Origin: Paenibacillus agaridevorans
Lineage (GTDB): Bacteria; Bacillota; Bacilli; Paenibacillales; Paenibacillaceae
DNA: 64,000 nt
Assembly: GCF_003112455.1 (NCBI RefSeq)
Contig: NZ_BDQX01000047.1
Location: 41,195-105,194 of the forward strand
Direction of reading: 5' to 3'
Shown: one piece after another, positions 52,636-62,079 of the stretch
Position numbering within the stretch: position 1 is the stretch's first letter
Layout of the letters: each line of letters starts with the position of its first letter
Position numbers and translations under genes: made by a program
The notes under the pieces: model-generated
What the model saw: the letters and a program-made list of their open reading frames with translations, nothing else
Database searches by the model: none
What the model was told of the DNA's origin: nothing

Positions 52636-53340
52636 ATGAGTTTCAAGGCACTCGACAAGCTTCAGAATGGTGAGCGGGCATTTATTGTTTGTATTGGCGA
52701 TTCTATCACCGAGCAGAATTACCATCTCGAAGGCAGGTTAAATTATGTGGGGCTGCTGACAGAACGGTTAATGGAGCTGTACAATCGCAAAAGCAGTGTA
52801 CTTAATGCAGGGAAAAGCGGGGACACAGCACAAGGAATACTGAATCGGCTAGAGGAAGACGCTTTGCGATTCCGGCCGGATCTGGTAACGGTAATGGTAG
52901 GGATAAATGATGCTGTATTAGGAAGGGATGGCATTGACCCATTTAAGCTTAACTTGGAACTGTTGGTTGAACGTATAGCCGCAAGCGGAAGCGAAGTGCT
53001 GTTGCTTACGCAGAACGGGGTGGACTTTCATGTTCGGGAGCAGTCCGTTCTTTTGAGAACTGCCTATCCGTCCTATGCAGCCGCCATCCAGGAAATTGCC
53101 GTCCGGAGCAATATACCGCTATGTAACATTTATGAGCGTTGGGGCGAGTACGTACAAGGGCAGACGAATAATCATTTGATGCTTATGCATGACAGCATCC
53201 ATCCGGGGGCACGAGGGCACGCATTTATCGCAGCCCAGCTTTATCGCTATCTCGGTATTTTGCCCAGTGATGGAGAAATCCAAAATTTCTGGCGCTTGCA
53301 GCGTACACACTTTAACACGGAAGTTTTTATTACCGGCTAA
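52636..53340 (+). CDS. SGNH/GDSL hydrolase (esterase)
   Basis: 234 residues, preceded by AACAGGAGGC. The complete SGNH set is visible: FIVCIGDSITEQ (nucleophile Ser in GDSIT), NAGKSGDTAQ (block II), VTVMVGINDA (block III, GIND with the oxyanion Asn) and the catalytic Asp-x-x-His in HDSIHPGARGH. There is no signal peptide. It most likely removes O-acetyl or other acyl groups from imported oligosaccharides, consistent with its location at the end of the ABC/hydrolase operon. A 28-bp perfect palindrome follows the gene. Confidence 0.88.
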   Translation: MSFKALDKLQNGERAFIVCIGDSITEQNYHLEGRLNYVGLLTERLMELYNRKSSVLNAGKSGDTAQGILNRLEEDALRFRPDLVTVMVGINDAVLGRDGIDPFKLNLELLVERIAASGSEVLLLTQNGVDFHVREQSVLLRTAYPSYAAAIQEIAVRSNIPLCNIYERWGEYVQGQTNNHLMLMHDSIHPGARGHAFIAAQLYRYLGILPSDGEIQNFWRLQRTHFNTEVFITG

Positions 53341-53364
53341 TCTATGTTGGCAGGGAGCGGAGAA

Positions 53365-53392
53365 ATGTGGCTAGCCCATGGGCTAGCCACAT
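53365..53392 (+). terminator. Perfect 28-bp palindrome terminating the ABC/hydrolase operon
   Basis: ATGTGGCTAGCCCATGGGCTAGCCACAT (two 14-nt arms, no separate loop). ATTCATTT follows. It could be a terminator or, being perfectly symmetric, a protein-binding site. Confidence 0.6.
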
Positions 53393-53530
53393 ATTCATTT
53401 CACAGGATTTATACGCATTACGTCAGGTGCGGCATGAAAGGAGGATAAACCCGCAATAATGCTCATAGTACATGCACCCGGGCTCTGTTATGCTCAGCGA
53501 TGATAACAATAACAGGGAGGGGTTATTCGC

Positions 53531-56500
53531 ATGGTTGGTATTAGGTATAGGAAGCAAGCGAAAATGCTGGTCGCTGCAATTCTCGTCTGGACGATGGCGC
53601 TTTCCGGGCTGTTGCAAGAGCCGCAGAAGGCAAGCGCGGCTGCGGCAATCACGATTGATTCGCCGGAGAACGGCGCAACGGTAAACAGCGGTACGGTTAG
53701 AATATCGGGTACTTATACAGGGTTATATGATATTAAGCTGTTCATTAATGGAACAAGACAGGTGGACGCTCTTACATACGATCCAACCGGCACCGATTCC
53801 GGCACCTGGCATTATGATTTGGATACAACCGGTTATAGCGGAATGGTTCAGTTGAGGGCGCGGGGGCTCGATACGTCGACCCGATACGGCATATGGAGTC
53901 CGGATATGCACATTAACGTTAGCAATGCCGCATCGGAAGCGCCGCTTGTAACCATTGCAAGTCCGCAGGAAGGGACTTCGCTAAGCGGCGTCGTGCCGAT
54001 AGAGGTAGAAGTCCAATCGACGGCTGGCATTAGTCGCGTGGAGGTACGCATCAATGGCGGACCGTGGCAGGAGGCGGGGCAGAATAACGGGCATTATACG
54101 TTGAACTGGGATACGGACAGCTTATCCGATAGTATCGTGAGCCTAGAGGCTCGGGCTTTTAACGAGCATGGGGCAACGGGCAGAAGCTTAACGACTTATG
54201 CGCAGATTGGGTCAGGCATATATGAAAGTGTAAGCGTTAACAGTCAGGACAGAGCGATGTGGATTTGGGAAGCCGCGTCGTATAATATGCTGCTGAATCC
54301 CGGCTCCAGAAACGTTCTGCTGGAGATGGCCAAGGATACGGATACCTTTCAATCCGAGCCCGTGAAGGTGTTGTATTTTGCAGTTGGCCCGTTTGCCGGC
54401 ATGGATGTGATGGAGGACAGACCGGATTTGCTGCGCGATTTTATCGCATGGGCGCACGAGCATGGCTTTGAGGTGCAGGCCTGCATCGCGGGAGGAACTT
54501 CACCGCCTTATATGGGGGCTTATCGAGCGTTCCATGACGTAGCGATCGGGCACTTCGAGCAGGTGCTGAACTATAATTTGTCTTCCGACCCGGCCGAACG
54601 TTTTGATGGAGTCAATGTAGATATCGAACCTTATATTTCGCCGGATTTTGCGGATGTAAGCAAGTTTTTGCAGGTGGAGTATTTGGAGCTGGTCGAAAAA
54701 ATGATGGAGAGGCGCGATGCATCCGGATTAAATCTATCGTTCGGACCCGCGATTCCGAGATGGTACGACACATCGGATCGCGCAAAGGATATAACATTCA
54801 ACGGGGAAACCAAATGGCTCTCCGAACATATTCAGGATATGGTGGATTATATTTCGATTATGAATTATAGGGACCAGGCCGAAGGCTCCGTCGGGCTGAT
54901 TGAGCAAGCGCAAGGGGAAATCGATTATGCCAATGCGATCGGCAAGCCGAATTCGGTCGTGATCGGCGTAGAGACGCTCGACATTGCCAATAGCGGAGAT
55001 CCGGAGACGATCACCTTCCGCGAAGAAGGCAGAGCCTATATGGAGTCCGAGCTCGACAAGGTGCACACGGCCTTTGGCGGCAATCCCGCTTTCGGAGGAA
55101 TTGCCATGCACCATTATGATTCCATCCGATGGCTGCCTTCGCATTGGGGGCCGGACGGGGTGTTATGGATGCCGTCTGACGACTCTGAGCCTCCCTCTGT
55201 TGTCAGTCGCCAACCATCCGCGCAGGCTGTTGATTATCAGACCGTGACGTTGTCCTATGGTCGGGCTTACGATAATTCGGAAATCGAAAATTATGTCATA
55301 TACCGCAGTACACTGCCCAATTTCACGGCAAGCGCTGAACAAGCCATCGGCACGGCCAGATCGTTGTCCTATAAAGATACGGGACTGCTGCCGGATACGA
55401 CCTACTATTATAAAGTGGCTGCCGTAGACTTGCGAGGCAATGTAGGTCCTGCATCGGAGCAAGCGGCGGCAACAACCCGGCATACGGAGCTCAAGCCGAT
55501 GATCGTGTCCTCGATGAAGGTGGAACGGTCGGGGACTGCGGTGTCGGCCGCTATCGCAATCTCCGATTATGCGACCGGTGTGCCCATCGCGGCCAATGTC
55601 GAGGGAAGATTCACGTATGCCGGAGGGCGATATGTATCGGGCCAGACGGGCGGTTCTGCCGTATCCTTCACATCGGAGACGATTGGCGAAAACCATCTGG
55701 CAGGTTTTATGCCAAGACGCGTCACCGCAAGCGGCTATTACTGGGCGCAAGCCTACGACATGCCGCGAGCAGCCAATGTGTATCCGCGCGTTCGCCTTCA
55801 GAGCTTGGCCGTAAGCGACGGAGAACTGTCGGAGGGATTCGCGCCGGATCAGTCTCACTACAACTTGCAGGCAGACGCCGAAACGACATCGGTTCGTATT
55901 ACCCCGACCGCGGAGGAAGCGGGCACCGCGATTCTGGTGAACGGGGTTCCGGTTGCAAGCGGCGCCGCATCCCCGCCTATATCGCTGGGAGAAGAAGATA
56001 CCATTATCGTTGTGCAAACGACTGCGCCTAATGCGGCTATGGACAGCTATACGATCACCGTACAGCGGTCGGAAGCATCGGTGGACAATGTATTCGTTGC
56101 CGTCGAGGATGCGCATGTGCATCAAAATCATCCATCAACCAATTATGGCGCTTCCGAATACTTGAACGTTATGGATATCCTGAATGCGGATGGCGGCGGT
56201 GATCAGCTTGCCTACTTGAAATTCGATTTGACCGGATATACGGAGCCCGTACAATCGGCGGACGTGCATGTTTATTTAGCTGAAACGCTTCCCAAAAAAG
56301 TGAAAATCGATGTCATCGGTTATCCGGGCAGCAGCTGGAATGAAAATACGATTGTGTTCAACAACAGGCCGCTGCAAACGCCCCAAGCGCTGGGTACGAT
56401 GGAGGTGCAGAACGCCGGTTGGTATTCGTTCGACATCGCCTCATTCGTCCAGAGCAGAATGGGGACCGGGGGAGATCAGAAAGTGACCTTGCGTTTCATT

Positions 56501-58216
56501 ATTAACGATATTCCGAATTCCTCCGGGGCTTTGGTCCAGTTTCACTCGCGCGAGCATGCCGACAATCAGCCGTATGTGCTGGTGAATCCATCTTCGGACG
56601 CAACGCTCTCCAAGCTTGCGCTAAGCAGCGGCAGCCTTGATTCGCCATTCGATCCCGAGCTGCTGGCTTATAAGGCGATTGTAAGCGGCGTCGAACGGAT
56701 TGCGGTTACGCCTGTCGCAACGAATAAGCACGCCGTCATCAAGGTTAATGGCGAAACGGTGTTAAGCGGAACCCCATCGCAAGAAATCCCGTTAGAGCTG
56801 GGAGAAAATCCGGCGATACGAATCGATGTGACCGCGCAGGACGGCACCGAACAACATTATACCGTCGAGGTTGTACGACAAAGCGCAGGGCCCGATTATT
56901 CCGGGAGCAGCATCGTTATTCCGATATCATTCGCGGATGTTAAAGTGGCAGAGGGACAAATTCAAGCTACGCCTCATGTGACTTTTACGGAAAAGGATGG
57001 AAACGTAATCGGCAAGGTTGACATGAAGGAAGAAGCTGTCCGCCATGCCTTAAACAAAGCGGCCGAGTCTAATTCCGCTCTACGTGGCATGACAGTTGCT
57101 GTAGGCGAGCGGGAGAGCGAAGGGCAAGCCGCTGGATGGGAGCTGCAAATGGATCCGGGAGCATTGGCGCGGCTGAAAACTGCCGGCTTAACGCTGGAGC
57201 TGCTTGGACCGGGCTGGAGCCTGACTATTCCTCTGGAGGCAATGGCAGGTCTGGCAGAGCATAAGGAGCCTATAGTTATTCATATTGCGGATTTGGATGC
57301 TGCCGCGCACGAAGCTGCGATAAGCCGGATGTCCTCCTCGCCGCTAGTCCGTTCTGAATTGGGCGGTAGAGAACCATTGTGGCATTCTGATCCTCTGGTT
57401 GTAGAAACCAATTTCAGCGGCGAACCGATCATCCTGGCCTTGCTGCCGCGCAACGCCCAGGAACGGCTTCAATATACGAAGCTGGAAGCGGGACTAGGCG
57501 TATATATCGAGCACAACGATGGCGACGTTACGTTCCGGCGGGGCACCGTTGTCTATGATGAATCCGGCCAATCGGCTGGCGCGCAAATCATAGTCGACAA
57601 ATTCAGCATCTTTACGGTCGTTGCTCTTCCGCACAAGCCGGACGCTTATATTTACGGTTACGCGGACGGCACTTTCCGTCCGGATAACAACCTCGCAAGG
57701 GCGGAGTTGGCTGTGCTGCTGGACCGCTTGGGGGGCCAGGATCCAAAGGACGATACAACAGAAGGGGATGCTCAAAGTTCGGCGCTGTGGAAGGATGTGG
57801 GAAGCCACTGGGCCAAGAGCGCGATCGGGCGTTGGGCCGCCAAAGGATTATTCCATGGCTATCCGGATGACACCTTTAGACCGGATCAAGCTGTAACGAG
57901 GGCGGAGCTGGCGACGATCCTGACGCGCTGGAACAATCTTTCCCTTCCTGCGATCCCGGTGCAATTGTTCGCGGATACCAATGGACATTGGGCACAATCC
58001 GCGATTGAGGCTGGACATGCTGCAGGCTGGTGGAACGGCTACGGCGATGACAGCTTCCGTCCGGACCAATCCATTACGAGAGCCGAGACGATAGCTATAC
58101 TTAACCGAGTAACGGGACGTATTCCGGCAGCCGAACCGATTAAGCTGCCTTGGACGGATGTCGCGCCGGAACATCCGTTTGCGGGCGATATCGCTATTGC
58201 GACAGCAACGGAATAA
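53531..58216 (+). CDS. 1561-aa secreted SLH-anchored protein with GH18-like barrel and CBM96-type domain
   Basis: GGGAGGGG precedes the ATG. A signal peptide ends near KASAAAA (about residue 38). Two Ig-like domains (about 40-232) precede a TIM barrel (about 240-548) whose DGVNVDIEPY motif, with Glu366, resembles the GH18 D-x-x-D-x-D-x-E. Then come an Fn3 domain (about 554-655), a beta domain, a cadherin-like sandwich (about 756-845), a DNRLRE/CBM96-type domain (about 850-1015), a second cadherin-like sandwich (about 1017-1118), a beta-rich domain, and SLH repeats (about 1370-1561). The first SLH lacks its N-terminal half and a fourth breaks off at the stop (PWTDVAPEHPFAGDIAIATATE). It probably binds and hydrolyses an extracellular polysaccharide at the wall. 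Confidence 0.85.
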   Translation: MVGIRYRKQAKMLVAAILVWTMALSGLLQEPQKASAAAAITIDSPENGATVNSGTVRISGTYTGLYDIKLFINGTRQVDALTYDPTGTDSGTWHYDLDTTGYSGMVQLRARGLDTSTRYGIWSPDMHINVSNAASEAPLVTIASPQEGTSLSGVVPIEVEVQSTAGISRVEVRINGGPWQEAGQNNGHYTLNWDTDSLSDSIVSLEARAFNEHGATGRSLTTYAQIGSGIYESVSVNSQDRAMWIWEAASYNMLLNPGSRNVLLEMAKDTDTFQSEPVKVLYFAVGPFAGMDVMEDRPDLLRDFIAWAHEHGFEVQACIAGGTSPPYMGAYRAFHDVAIGHFEQVLNYNLSSDPAERFDGVNVDIEPYISPDFADVSKFLQVEYLELVEKMMERRDASGLNLSFGPAIPRWYDTSDRAKDITFNGETKWLSEHIQDMVDYISIMNYRDQAEGSVGLIEQAQGEIDYANAIGKPNSVVIGVETLDIANSGDPETITFREEGRAYMESELDKVHTAFGGNPAFGGIAMHHYDSIRWLPSHWGPDGVLWMPSDDSEPPSVVSRQPSAQAVDYQTVTLSYGRAYDNSEIENYVIYRSTLPNFTASAEQAIGTARSLSYKDTGLLPDTTYYYKVAAVDLRGNVGPASEQAAATTRHTELKPMIVSSMKVERSGTAVSAAIAISDYATGVPIAANVEGRFTYAGGRYVSGQTGGSAVSFTSETIGENHLAGFMPRRVTASGYYWAQAYDMPRAANVYPRVRLQSLAVSDGELSEGFAPDQSHYNLQADAETTSVRITPTAEEAGTAILVNGVPVASGAASPPISLGEEDTIIVVQTTAPNAAMDSYTITVQRSEASVDNVFVAVEDAHVHQNHPSTNYGASEYLNVMDILNADGGGDQLAYLKFDLTGYTEPVQSADVHVYLAETLPKKVKIDVIGYPGSSWNENTIVFNNRPLQTPQALGTMEVQNAGWYSFDIASFVQSRMGTGGDQKVTLRFIINDIPNSSGALVQFHSREHADNQPYVLVNPSSDATLSKLALSSGSLDSPFDPELLAYKAIVSGVERIAVTPVATNKHAVIKVNGETVLSGTPSQEIPLELGENPAIRIDVTAQDGTEQHYTVEVVRQSAGPDYSGSSIVIPISFADVKVAEGQIQATPHVTFTEKDGNVIGKVDMKEEAVRHALNKAAESNSALRGMTVAVGERESEGQAAGWELQMDPGALARLKTAGLTLELLGPGWSLTIPLEAMAGLAEHKEPIVIHIADLDAAAHEAAISRMSSSPLVRSELGGREPLWHSDPLVVETNFSGEPIILALLPRNAQERLQYTKLEAGLGVYIEHNDGDVTFRRGTVVYDESGQSAGAQIIVDKFSIFTVVALPHKPDAYIYGYADGTFRPDNNLARAELAVLLDRLGGQDPKDDTTEGDAQSSALWKDVGSHWAKSAIGRWAAKGLFHGYPDDTFRPDQAVTRAELATILTRWNNLSLPAIPVQLFADTNGHWAQSAIEAGHAAGWWNGYGDDSFRPDQSITRAETIAILNRVTGRIPAAEPIKLPWTDVAPEHPFAGDIAIATATE

Positions 58217-58232
58217 ATGAAATTGTAGCGGA

Positions 58233-58270
58233 AGGGGATCCGTGTCGTTGTGCGACATGGATCCTCTTTT
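58233..58270 (+). terminator. Terminator after the 1561-aa SLH protein
   Basis: A 15-bp stem (AGGGGATCCGTGTCG with CGACATGGATCCTCT, two wobble pairs) is followed by TTTT. It starts 17 bases after the stop. Confidence 0.85.
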
Positions 58271-58287
58271 ATGGTGGCTTTTTATCT

Positions 58288-58316
58288 TTGACAAATCGCC
58301 AAATAGATAATATCTT
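58288..58316 (+). promoter_or_regulatory. Promoter and candidate operator of the GntR-dgoD unit
   Basis: TTGACA (58288-58293), 17-bp spacer, TATCTT (58311-58316). AGATAATATCT (58305-58315) is a perfect 11-bp palindrome overlapping the -10 box, suiting autorepression by the GntR protein encoded 50 bp downstream. Confidence 0.6.
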
Positions 58317-58366
58317 ATAAAAAGAAAGATCATATCATTAATCAAAGCTAGGATTGAGAGGCCCTT

Positions 58367-59038
58367 ATGAAGAAGCTGGCTCACGAAGAGATACTAGAGC
58401 AATTGCAAGAGCGAATCCGCTCCGGAGAATGGAAACCCGGGGAACGTCTGCCGACGATGCAGGAATTGGCGACGCAATATAAGCTCAGCCTGACGGCTGT
58501 GCGAGAGGCGCTGCGCCTGCTTGAAAGTCGCAGGATTGTCAGCATCGAGCATGGCAGAGGGATTTTTGCCTGCAACGATCCTGGACTGCTCGAGGATCCA
58601 GTAGCACCAATCAGAGGGATGGAAACCCGTTCACTGCTGGAGCTGCTGGAAGCTCGTCTCGCGATTGAACCAGAACTGGCGGCGTATTGCGCCAAACGAT
58701 CGTCCGGAGCTCAGGTCCGGTCCATCCGCGAATTGGCGGATATGATGGAAGACCAGATCAGGCGGGGAGTGGATCACTTCGCTACGGATGTTCAGTTTCA
58801 CCAAGAGATCGCGGAAGGCGCCGACAATCCGTTGCTTGCACAGATGTTGTCCGTCGTGGCAGACCTGTCGGCGCAAGGAAGGAGGGAGACGGACAAGCTG
58901 CCCCATATGCGGGATAAAGCCGTCAGCTATCACCGGCTGATCGCGATCGCGATACAGGAGCGGGATGCGGAGCAAGCGCGGGCGTTAATGAAAGCCCATA
59001 TTCAAGATATGATCAATACCATACAATCGAGAGGATGA
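58367..59038 (+). CDS. GntR/FadR-family regulator, DgoR-like by context
   Basis: 223 residues. A winged helix (about 3-70: [47 protein letters not shown]) is followed by an all-helical FCD ligand domain (about 80-220: [69 protein letters not shown]) with conserved Asp/His metal ligands ([10 protein letters not shown]). In E. coli the FadR-type DgoR controls D-galactonate genes. Here the gene immediately precedes and slightly overlaps the region of dgoD, so it should repress it in the absence of galactonate. A promoter with an overlapping palindrome lies upstream. Confidence 0.88.
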   Translation: MKKLAHEEILEQLQERIRSGEWKPGERLPTMQELATQYKLSLTAVREALRLLESRRIVSIEHGRGIFACNDPGLLEDPVAPIRGMETRSLLELLEARLAIEPELAAYCAKRSSGAQVRSIRELADMMEDQIRRGVDHFATDVQFHQEIAEGADNPLLAQMLSVVADLSAQGRRETDKLPHMRDKAVSYHRLIAIAIQERDAEQARALMKAHIQDMINTIQSRG

Positions 59039-59043
59039 GGAGC

Positions 59044-60192
59044 TTGAAAATTACTAGCATGGAGTTATTCATCGTTCCGCCGAGATGGTTGTTTCTAAAG
59101 ATCGATACGGATGTAGGGATTGTCGGTTGGGGAGAACCGATCGTGGAAGGCAGAGCTCGCGCGGTAAAAGCAGCGGTCGAAGAATTGAGCGGGTATCTGA
59201 TCGGCAAGGATCCCCTCGCCATCGAAGATCACTGGCAAGCGATGTACAGAGGCGGATTCTATCGGGGCGGTCCCGTGCTCATGAGCGCCATCGCGGGGAT
59301 CGACCAAGCGCTGTGGGATATCAAGGGGAAATTCCACCAAGCCCCGATCTATCAGCTGATGGGTGGAGCCTGTCGTGATCGCATGAAGGTCTACTCCTGG
59401 ATCGGCGGGGATCGTCCTTCCGATGTCGGGCAAGCCGCATTACGCGCGCAGTCCCAAGGTTTTACCGCCGTTAAGATGAACGCGACGGAAGAATTGCAAT
59501 ATATCGATTCCTATGTCAAAATCGATCAAGTTCTGAAGAGAGTGGCTGCGGTCAGGGAGGCTGTCGGCCCTTATTTGGGCATCGGGATCGATTTCCATGG
59601 CCGCGTCCATAAACCGATGGCAAAAATTTTGGCAAAGGAGTTGGAGCCTTTCCGCCCGATGTTCCTCGAAGAGCCCGTGCTTCCAGAGAACAACGAGGCG
59701 CTTCGGGACATTGCGGCCGTTACGCATATCCCGATCGCGACCGGCGAGCGGATGTTCTCGCGTTGGGATTTCAAGAAGCTGCTCGCGGACGGCTATGTCG
59801 ACATTATTCAACCGGACTTGTCGCACGCAGGCGGCATAACAGAATGCAAGAAAATCGCGAGCATGGCGGAAGCTTACGACGTTGCCCTTGCGCCGCATTG
59901 TCCGCTCGGACCCATCGCGCTGGCTGCTTGCTTGCAAGTGGACGCGACTAGCCATAACGCGTTTATTCAGGAGCAGAGCCTGGGGATTCATTATAACCAA
60001 GGCAATGATTTGCTGGATTATGTCGTCGACCCGTCCGTATTCGAGTATGTGGACGGATGCGTCTCGATCCCGGACGGTCCGGGGCTTGGCATCGAAATCA
60101 ACGAGGCGCATGTACGGAAAATGGCGGAAATCGGGCACGACTGGAAAAATCCGATCTGGCGCCATCAAGACGGCAGCGTGGCGGAGTGGTAA
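59044..60192 (+). CDS. dgoD: D-galactonate dehydratase
   Basis: 382 residues from TTG 59044, chosen over ATG 59035 because GAGAGG is 9 nt upstream and the protein then starts M-KIT and has the 382 residues of E. coli DgoD, which it matches closely throughout. It converts D-galactonate to 2-keto-3-deoxygalactonate (De Ley-Doudoroff route). Recognisable segments are [109 protein letters not shown] and DGSVAEW. It has the family's metal-binding Asp/Glu and the acid/base His. dgoK and dgoA are not in the window. It is followed by a strong terminator. Confidence 0.93.
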   Translation: MKITSMELFIVPPRWLFLKIDTDVGIVGWGEPIVEGRARAVKAAVEELSGYLIGKDPLAIEDHWQAMYRGGFYRGGPVLMSAIAGIDQALWDIKGKFHQAPIYQLMGGACRDRMKVYSWIGGDRPSDVGQAALRAQSQGFTAVKMNATEELQYIDSYVKIDQVLKRVAAVREAVGPYLGIGIDFHGRVHKPMAKILAKELEPFRPMFLEEPVLPENNEALRDIAAVTHIPIATGERMFSRWDFKKLLADGYVDIIQPDLSHAGGITECKKIASMAEAYDVALAPHCPLGPIALAACLQVDATSHNAFIQEQSLGIHYNQGNDLLDYVVDPSVFEYVDGCVSIPDGPGLGIEINEAHVRKMAEIGHDWKNPIWRHQDGSVAEW

Positions 60193-60209
60193 CAGGAACA
60201 ATAAAAAAA

Positions 60210-60250
60210 GGGGGAAGCTTGGGAATAACCCGGGCTTCCCCCTGAATTTT
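60210..60250. terminator. Terminator between dgoD and the convergent histidine kinase
   Basis: GGGGGAAGC pairs with GCTTCCCCC around a GGGAATAACCCGG centre, with an A-run before and a T-run after, so it can act on both strands. Confidence 0.9.
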
Positions 60251-60270
60251 TTAAAGGTAACAATTAAAGT

Positions 60271-62079
60271 CTAGTTGGATGAGATTTTGATTTTTAGCAA
60301 CACATTCGTCCCGCTCCCCGGCTTCGAGGTCAGGGTGACTCCCGCGCCGTTATCGCGGGAAAATAAGCGAAGGCGCTCGTGTACGTTATAGAGTCCGTAG
60401 CTTTCGACTTTGTTGTCTGGAGATGGAGGTTCGAGAAGCTGCGCGAGACGTTCGGGAGTCATGCCGACGCCGTTATCCCGTATCTCGATCGTTAGCCAGT
60501 GCCCCTCGAGTTTCGCGGATATGTCGATGGTCCCCCGCTTTGGCCGTTTCATATGGATGCCGTGCAAAACCGCGTTCTCTACAATCGGCTGCAAGGTTAG
60601 CTTTGGAAGCCGACAGGACAGCAACGTCTCTTCGACTTCGCAGAAAAGCTCAATGCCGCTGTCATCCCGGGTGTTATGAATGTGCATATAGGATCGAATC
60701 AATTGAAGCTCTTCGGCAAGCGTAACCACATCGCTGCCCTTGTTAAGGCTAAGCCGGAAGTAGGTGGATAGAGCCTCGATCAAATCGCTGATCTCATCGG
60801 CTCCCCGGCGAATGGCCATCCAGTTCATGCTGTCCAGCGTATTGTACAGAAAATGCGGATCGACTTGCGCCTGAAGCGCCTTTAGCTGGGCATCCCTTTC
60901 GTGCAGCTTGGAGCGGTAAGACTCCGCTGTCAGGTCATGCACGGTTTGCACCATGCGCGAAATCGCGCTTTCGAGCTGCCGCAAGTCGCCTTTCGGCTTT
61001 GGCAGGCTGCCATCGAAATGCGCGGAGCCTTCGGCTTTGAGGGTACGGTTCATGTCCCGAACCCGCTTGGCCAAACTTTCGGCCGCCGCCGCGAACGCAA
61101 GCACCAGGAAAAAGATAAAGACGATGGAGCCGATCCCGAGCAACAAAACCGCTGACACTTTTGTCAGGACGACGCTTTTGCCGGAAAGCTCGGAAGTCGG
61201 CAGCTTGGCGACGATCGACCAATCCGTGTTCGGAATCCGGCGATAGAGGAAGGAGGTTGTGCCTTGATCGTCCCGGAAGCTGCCTTCCTTCGATTTCGCT
61301 AACTGTTCCATCTGGGCTGCGGTCAGGTCGGAGGGCTGTCCTAGCCTGGCGGCGTCCTGATGCGAGACAAGTCGGCGATCGTCGTCCACGACAAACACTT
61401 CTTGAGAGGACGACAAGGACACCCGGCTTAAAATCTCCTGAATCATACTCACTTTGACGTCAATCGACAGCACGCCGATAACCGACTCGTAATGAAGCGG
61501 ATCGTGCAGCATGCGCACAGCTGATATAACTTTGGCATCCGACTCCCCGAGATAAGGTTGAAGATATGTTCCGCGCCAATAATTGCCTCCGTTGCGCGAA
61601 ATCATGTTTCTGTACCAGGCGGCTTCGCGATCCAGGTCGTGCAACGAAAAGAAATGAATGTCTTCCCTCGAATACGTCAGTCTCGGGTCGACGAACAGGC
61701 GAATTCGGTGAATGCCGCGATTTCGTTCCAAGCTGACAAGCAGTTTCTCGAGCTCTTGGAAGTCCTCGAACTGTTCGTATGCCGGTTTTGCGGAACCGCT
61801 TAGATACTGAGCGATCCCCTGATTGGCGATTACGCTGTCGGAGACGCTCGCGACGTTATCCAGGCCATTGGAGATATTGTACTCGGCTTGATTTAGCGTC
61901 TGCAGCATCGAATCGCTCATTTCCCGTTCGATGATGCCGGATGTCTGTTGAAAATAGAGAAGAAACAGCAGGCAACCGGGAACCAGGACGACGACGATGT
62001 AGATCGCTATTGCTTTTTTTGTGATGCTCGCTCCGGAATAGGCCCGCAAATATCCCTTTAGCCATCTCCAGCCGTTCAT
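60271..62079 (-). CDS. YesM-type sensor histidine kinase
   Basis: 602 residues from the ATG at 62079, which overlaps the response regulator stop (ATGA) and has GGGAGCGGGG upstream. TM1 is at about 22-42 (AIAIYIVVVLVPGCLLFLLYF), a Cache-like extracytoplasmic sensor at about 50-290, TM2 at about 300-325, a HAMP-like linker, then the His_kinase region with the phosphoaccepting His in ALQAQVDPHFLYNTLDSMNW, and the HATPase (N-box LTLQPIVENAVLHG, G1 EIRDNGVGMTPERL). This class senses sugars or their binding proteins and drives the AraC-type response regulator next to it. Its likely target is the divergent transporter gene at the right edge. Confidence 0.92.
   Translation of the reverse strand: MNGWRWLKGYLRAYSGASITKKAIAIYIVVVLVPGCLLFLLYFQQTSGIIEREMSDSMLQTLNQAEYNISNGLDNVASVSDSVIANQGIAQYLSGSAKPAYEQFEDFQELEKLLVSLERNRGIHRIRLFVDPRLTYSREDIHFFSLHDLDREAAWYRNMISRNGGNYWRGTYLQPYLGESDAKVISAVRMLHDPLHYESVIGVLSIDVKVSMIQEILSRVSLSSSQEVFVVDDDRRLVSHQDAARLGQPSDLTAAQMEQLAKSKEGSFRDDQGTTSFLYRRIPNTDWSIVAKLPTSELSGKSVVLTKVSAVLLLGIGSIVFIFFLVLAFAAAAESLAKRVRDMNRTLKAEGSAHFDGSLPKPKGDLRQLESAISRMVQTVHDLTAESYRSKLHERDAQLKALQAQVDPHFLYNTLDSMNWMAIRRGADEISDLIEALSTYFRLSLNKGSDVVTLAEELQLIRSYMHIHNTRDDSGIELFCEVEETLLSCRLPKLTLQPIVENAVLHGIHMKRPKRGTIDISAKLEGHWLTIEIRDNGVGMTPERLAQLLEPPSPDNKVESYGLYNVHERLRLFSRDNGAGVTLTSKPGSGTNVLLKIKISSN

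Noticed and set aside
55163..56131. A 322-codon minus-strand frame inside the 1561-aa protein gene
   Set aside because: Antisense to a clear domain series; its composition (Arg/His/Cys rich) is typical of a shadow frame.
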